Shown: positions 6,129-6,570 of the stretch, in pieces
Layout of the letters: each line of letters starts with the position of its first letter
How positions within the stretch are numbered: position 1 is the first letter of the stretch
DNA from: Chloroflexota bacterium
GTDB taxonomy: Bacteria; Chloroflexota; UBA6077; JACCZL01
Assembly (NCBI GenBank): GCA_020845495.1
Contig: JADLFM010000245.1
Location: 1 to 6,570, forward strand
Reading direction: 5' to 3'
DNA: 6,570 nt
Position numbers and translations under genes: made by a program
Notes under the pieces: model-generated
What the model was told of the DNA's origin: nothing
Databases searched by the model: none
Seen by the model: the letters and a program-made list of their open reading frames with translations, nothing else

Positions 6129-6317
6129 GTCCGGCCCCAGCGCAGCTATCCGGATCCAGGCTGCTCTGCACCCAGCACGTTCTGTGCCGAGGCCCAGCCC
6201 ATCGCGCATCCGGCCCAGATACAGCGGCATGGATCCCGGACGCGAAACACCGCGCACACGCCCACTCATCGATGGAAGGGCATGGTGCGCGGATCGTGTG
6301 AATGGTGCTGCACAGGG

Positions 6318-6391
6318 TGGGCCAGCCTGGAATCGAACCGGGGACCTCAGTCTTATCAGGACTGCGCTCTAACCGACTGAGCTACTGGCCC
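6318..6391 (-). tRNA. tRNA-Ile (anticodon GAT)
   Basis: A 74-base cloverleaf reads from 6391 to 6318. The acceptor stem GGGCCAG/CTGGCCC, D-stem GCTC/GAGC and anticodon stem CAGTC/GACTG are perfectly paired. The anticodon loop CTGATAA places GAT at 6357-6355, decoding AUC and AUU. The D-loop AGTCGGTTA contains the conserved GG, and the T-loop is TTCGATT. The T-stem CCCGG/CCAGG has one central C-A mismatch (6340 with 6328). The discriminator base is A; the following bases are CCC, so CCA is not encoded and must be added by the tRNA nucleotidyltransferase. No rRNA or tRNA-Ala lies beside it in the window. Confidence 0.93.
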
Positions 6392-6395
6392 GAGG

Positions 6396-6410
6396 GGTGG
6401 CGGCGCCACC
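6396..6410. other. Small GC hairpin just upstream of tRNA-Ile
   Basis: GGTGGC (6396-6401), a 3-base loop and GCCACC (6405-6410) form a 6-bp stem ending 4 bases before the mature 5' end of the tRNA, so it would lie in the tRNA 5' leader. It might influence leader processing or end an upstream transcript. Chance is likely at this GC content. Confidence 0.25.
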
Positions 6411-6570
6411 GGCGTGGAGCCGTGCCCAGGAGGGAGACCCTCGAGGGCTGGCCCAGGCGGGCGGGGGCGGGCGCGTCGACCGCCGAAGAGTGGTGGGGAA
6501 CTGGAGCGTCGTGCCGAGCACCCCTGGGGATGCCCGATCGACCTGGGGCTGGGCGAGCGCGCCTCGTGAG

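Larger units (their letters stand above)
5964..6317. other. Leader and spacer between oxidoreductase and tRNA-Ile, 354 bp, no gene supported
   Basis: The left part (5964 to about 6094) is the putative oxidoreductase leader, about 130 bases. It remains open in frame back to a TTG at 6092. The promoter is at 6101-6128. The rest, to 6317, holds no coding frame with a ribosome site and no clear terminator for the tRNA transcript, only short dyads such as CATCGATG near 6268. I recognise no riboswitch in the leader. Confidence 0.5.

Noticed and set aside
6184..6372. Plus-strand ORF ending in a TGDLSLIRTAL-like peptide
   Set aside because: This peptide is the antisense translation of the tRNA-Ile gene, a familiar false gene call.
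6438..6470. CCCTCGAGGG palindrome and nearby G-runs as a regulatory element or G-quadruplex
   Set aside because: The palindrome is 10 bp and the G-runs give only three runs of three or more, which is not enough for a standard three-layer quadruplex. Both are likely by chance at this GC content.
6511..6570. Possible gene start at the right edge (GTG 6511, with GGAG at 6503-6506)
   Set aside because: Only 20 codons are visible, several frames are open here, and the composition gives no preference. It cannot be supported without flanking sequence.

Overview
The window is GC-rich bacterial chromosome with ordinary housekeeping content. I see no phage, transposon, CRISPR array or plasmid signature. 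The elongation-type class B penicillin-binding protein shows a bacterium that makes peptidoglycan. The tRNA gene has no encoded CCA end. The phylum cannot be fixed from the sequence; a Chloroflexota-like or other high-GC free-living lineage is a guess.

Layout, left to right. Positions 1-71 hold the first codons of a minus-strand gene that leaves the window, with a good ribosome binding site. A 128-bp divergent control region (72-199) separates it from a plus-strand PBP2 gene, mrdA (200-2530), which carries an unusually long Pro/Ala/Ser/Thr-rich tail. The next 310 bp lie between convergent genes and hold a perfect 15-bp stem-loop. On the minus strand follow an unrecognised Arg/Gly/Pro-rich protein (2841-3713) and, upstream of it across a 168-bp hairpin-rich spacer, a molybdopterin oxidoreductase (3882-5963). 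The oxidoreductase has a near-consensus promoter (TTGGCA, 16 bp, TATAAT) at 6101-6128. A minus-strand tRNA-Ile(GAT) gene lies at 6318-6391, and the last 179 bp hold no gene I can defend.

The genes do not form an obvious pathway. PBP2 works in cell-wall elongation. The oxidoreductase is a cytoplasmic-looking molybdenum/iron-sulfur enzyme with no electron-transfer subunit beside it. The Arg/Gly/Pro-rich protein may bind nucleic acid, which is inference from composition only. No clearly new system is visible. The items most worth a second look are the repeat-bearing Arg/Gly/Pro-rich protein, the convergent hairpin with a competing alternative fold, the PBP2 tail, and the dyad lying over the oxidoreductase -10 box.
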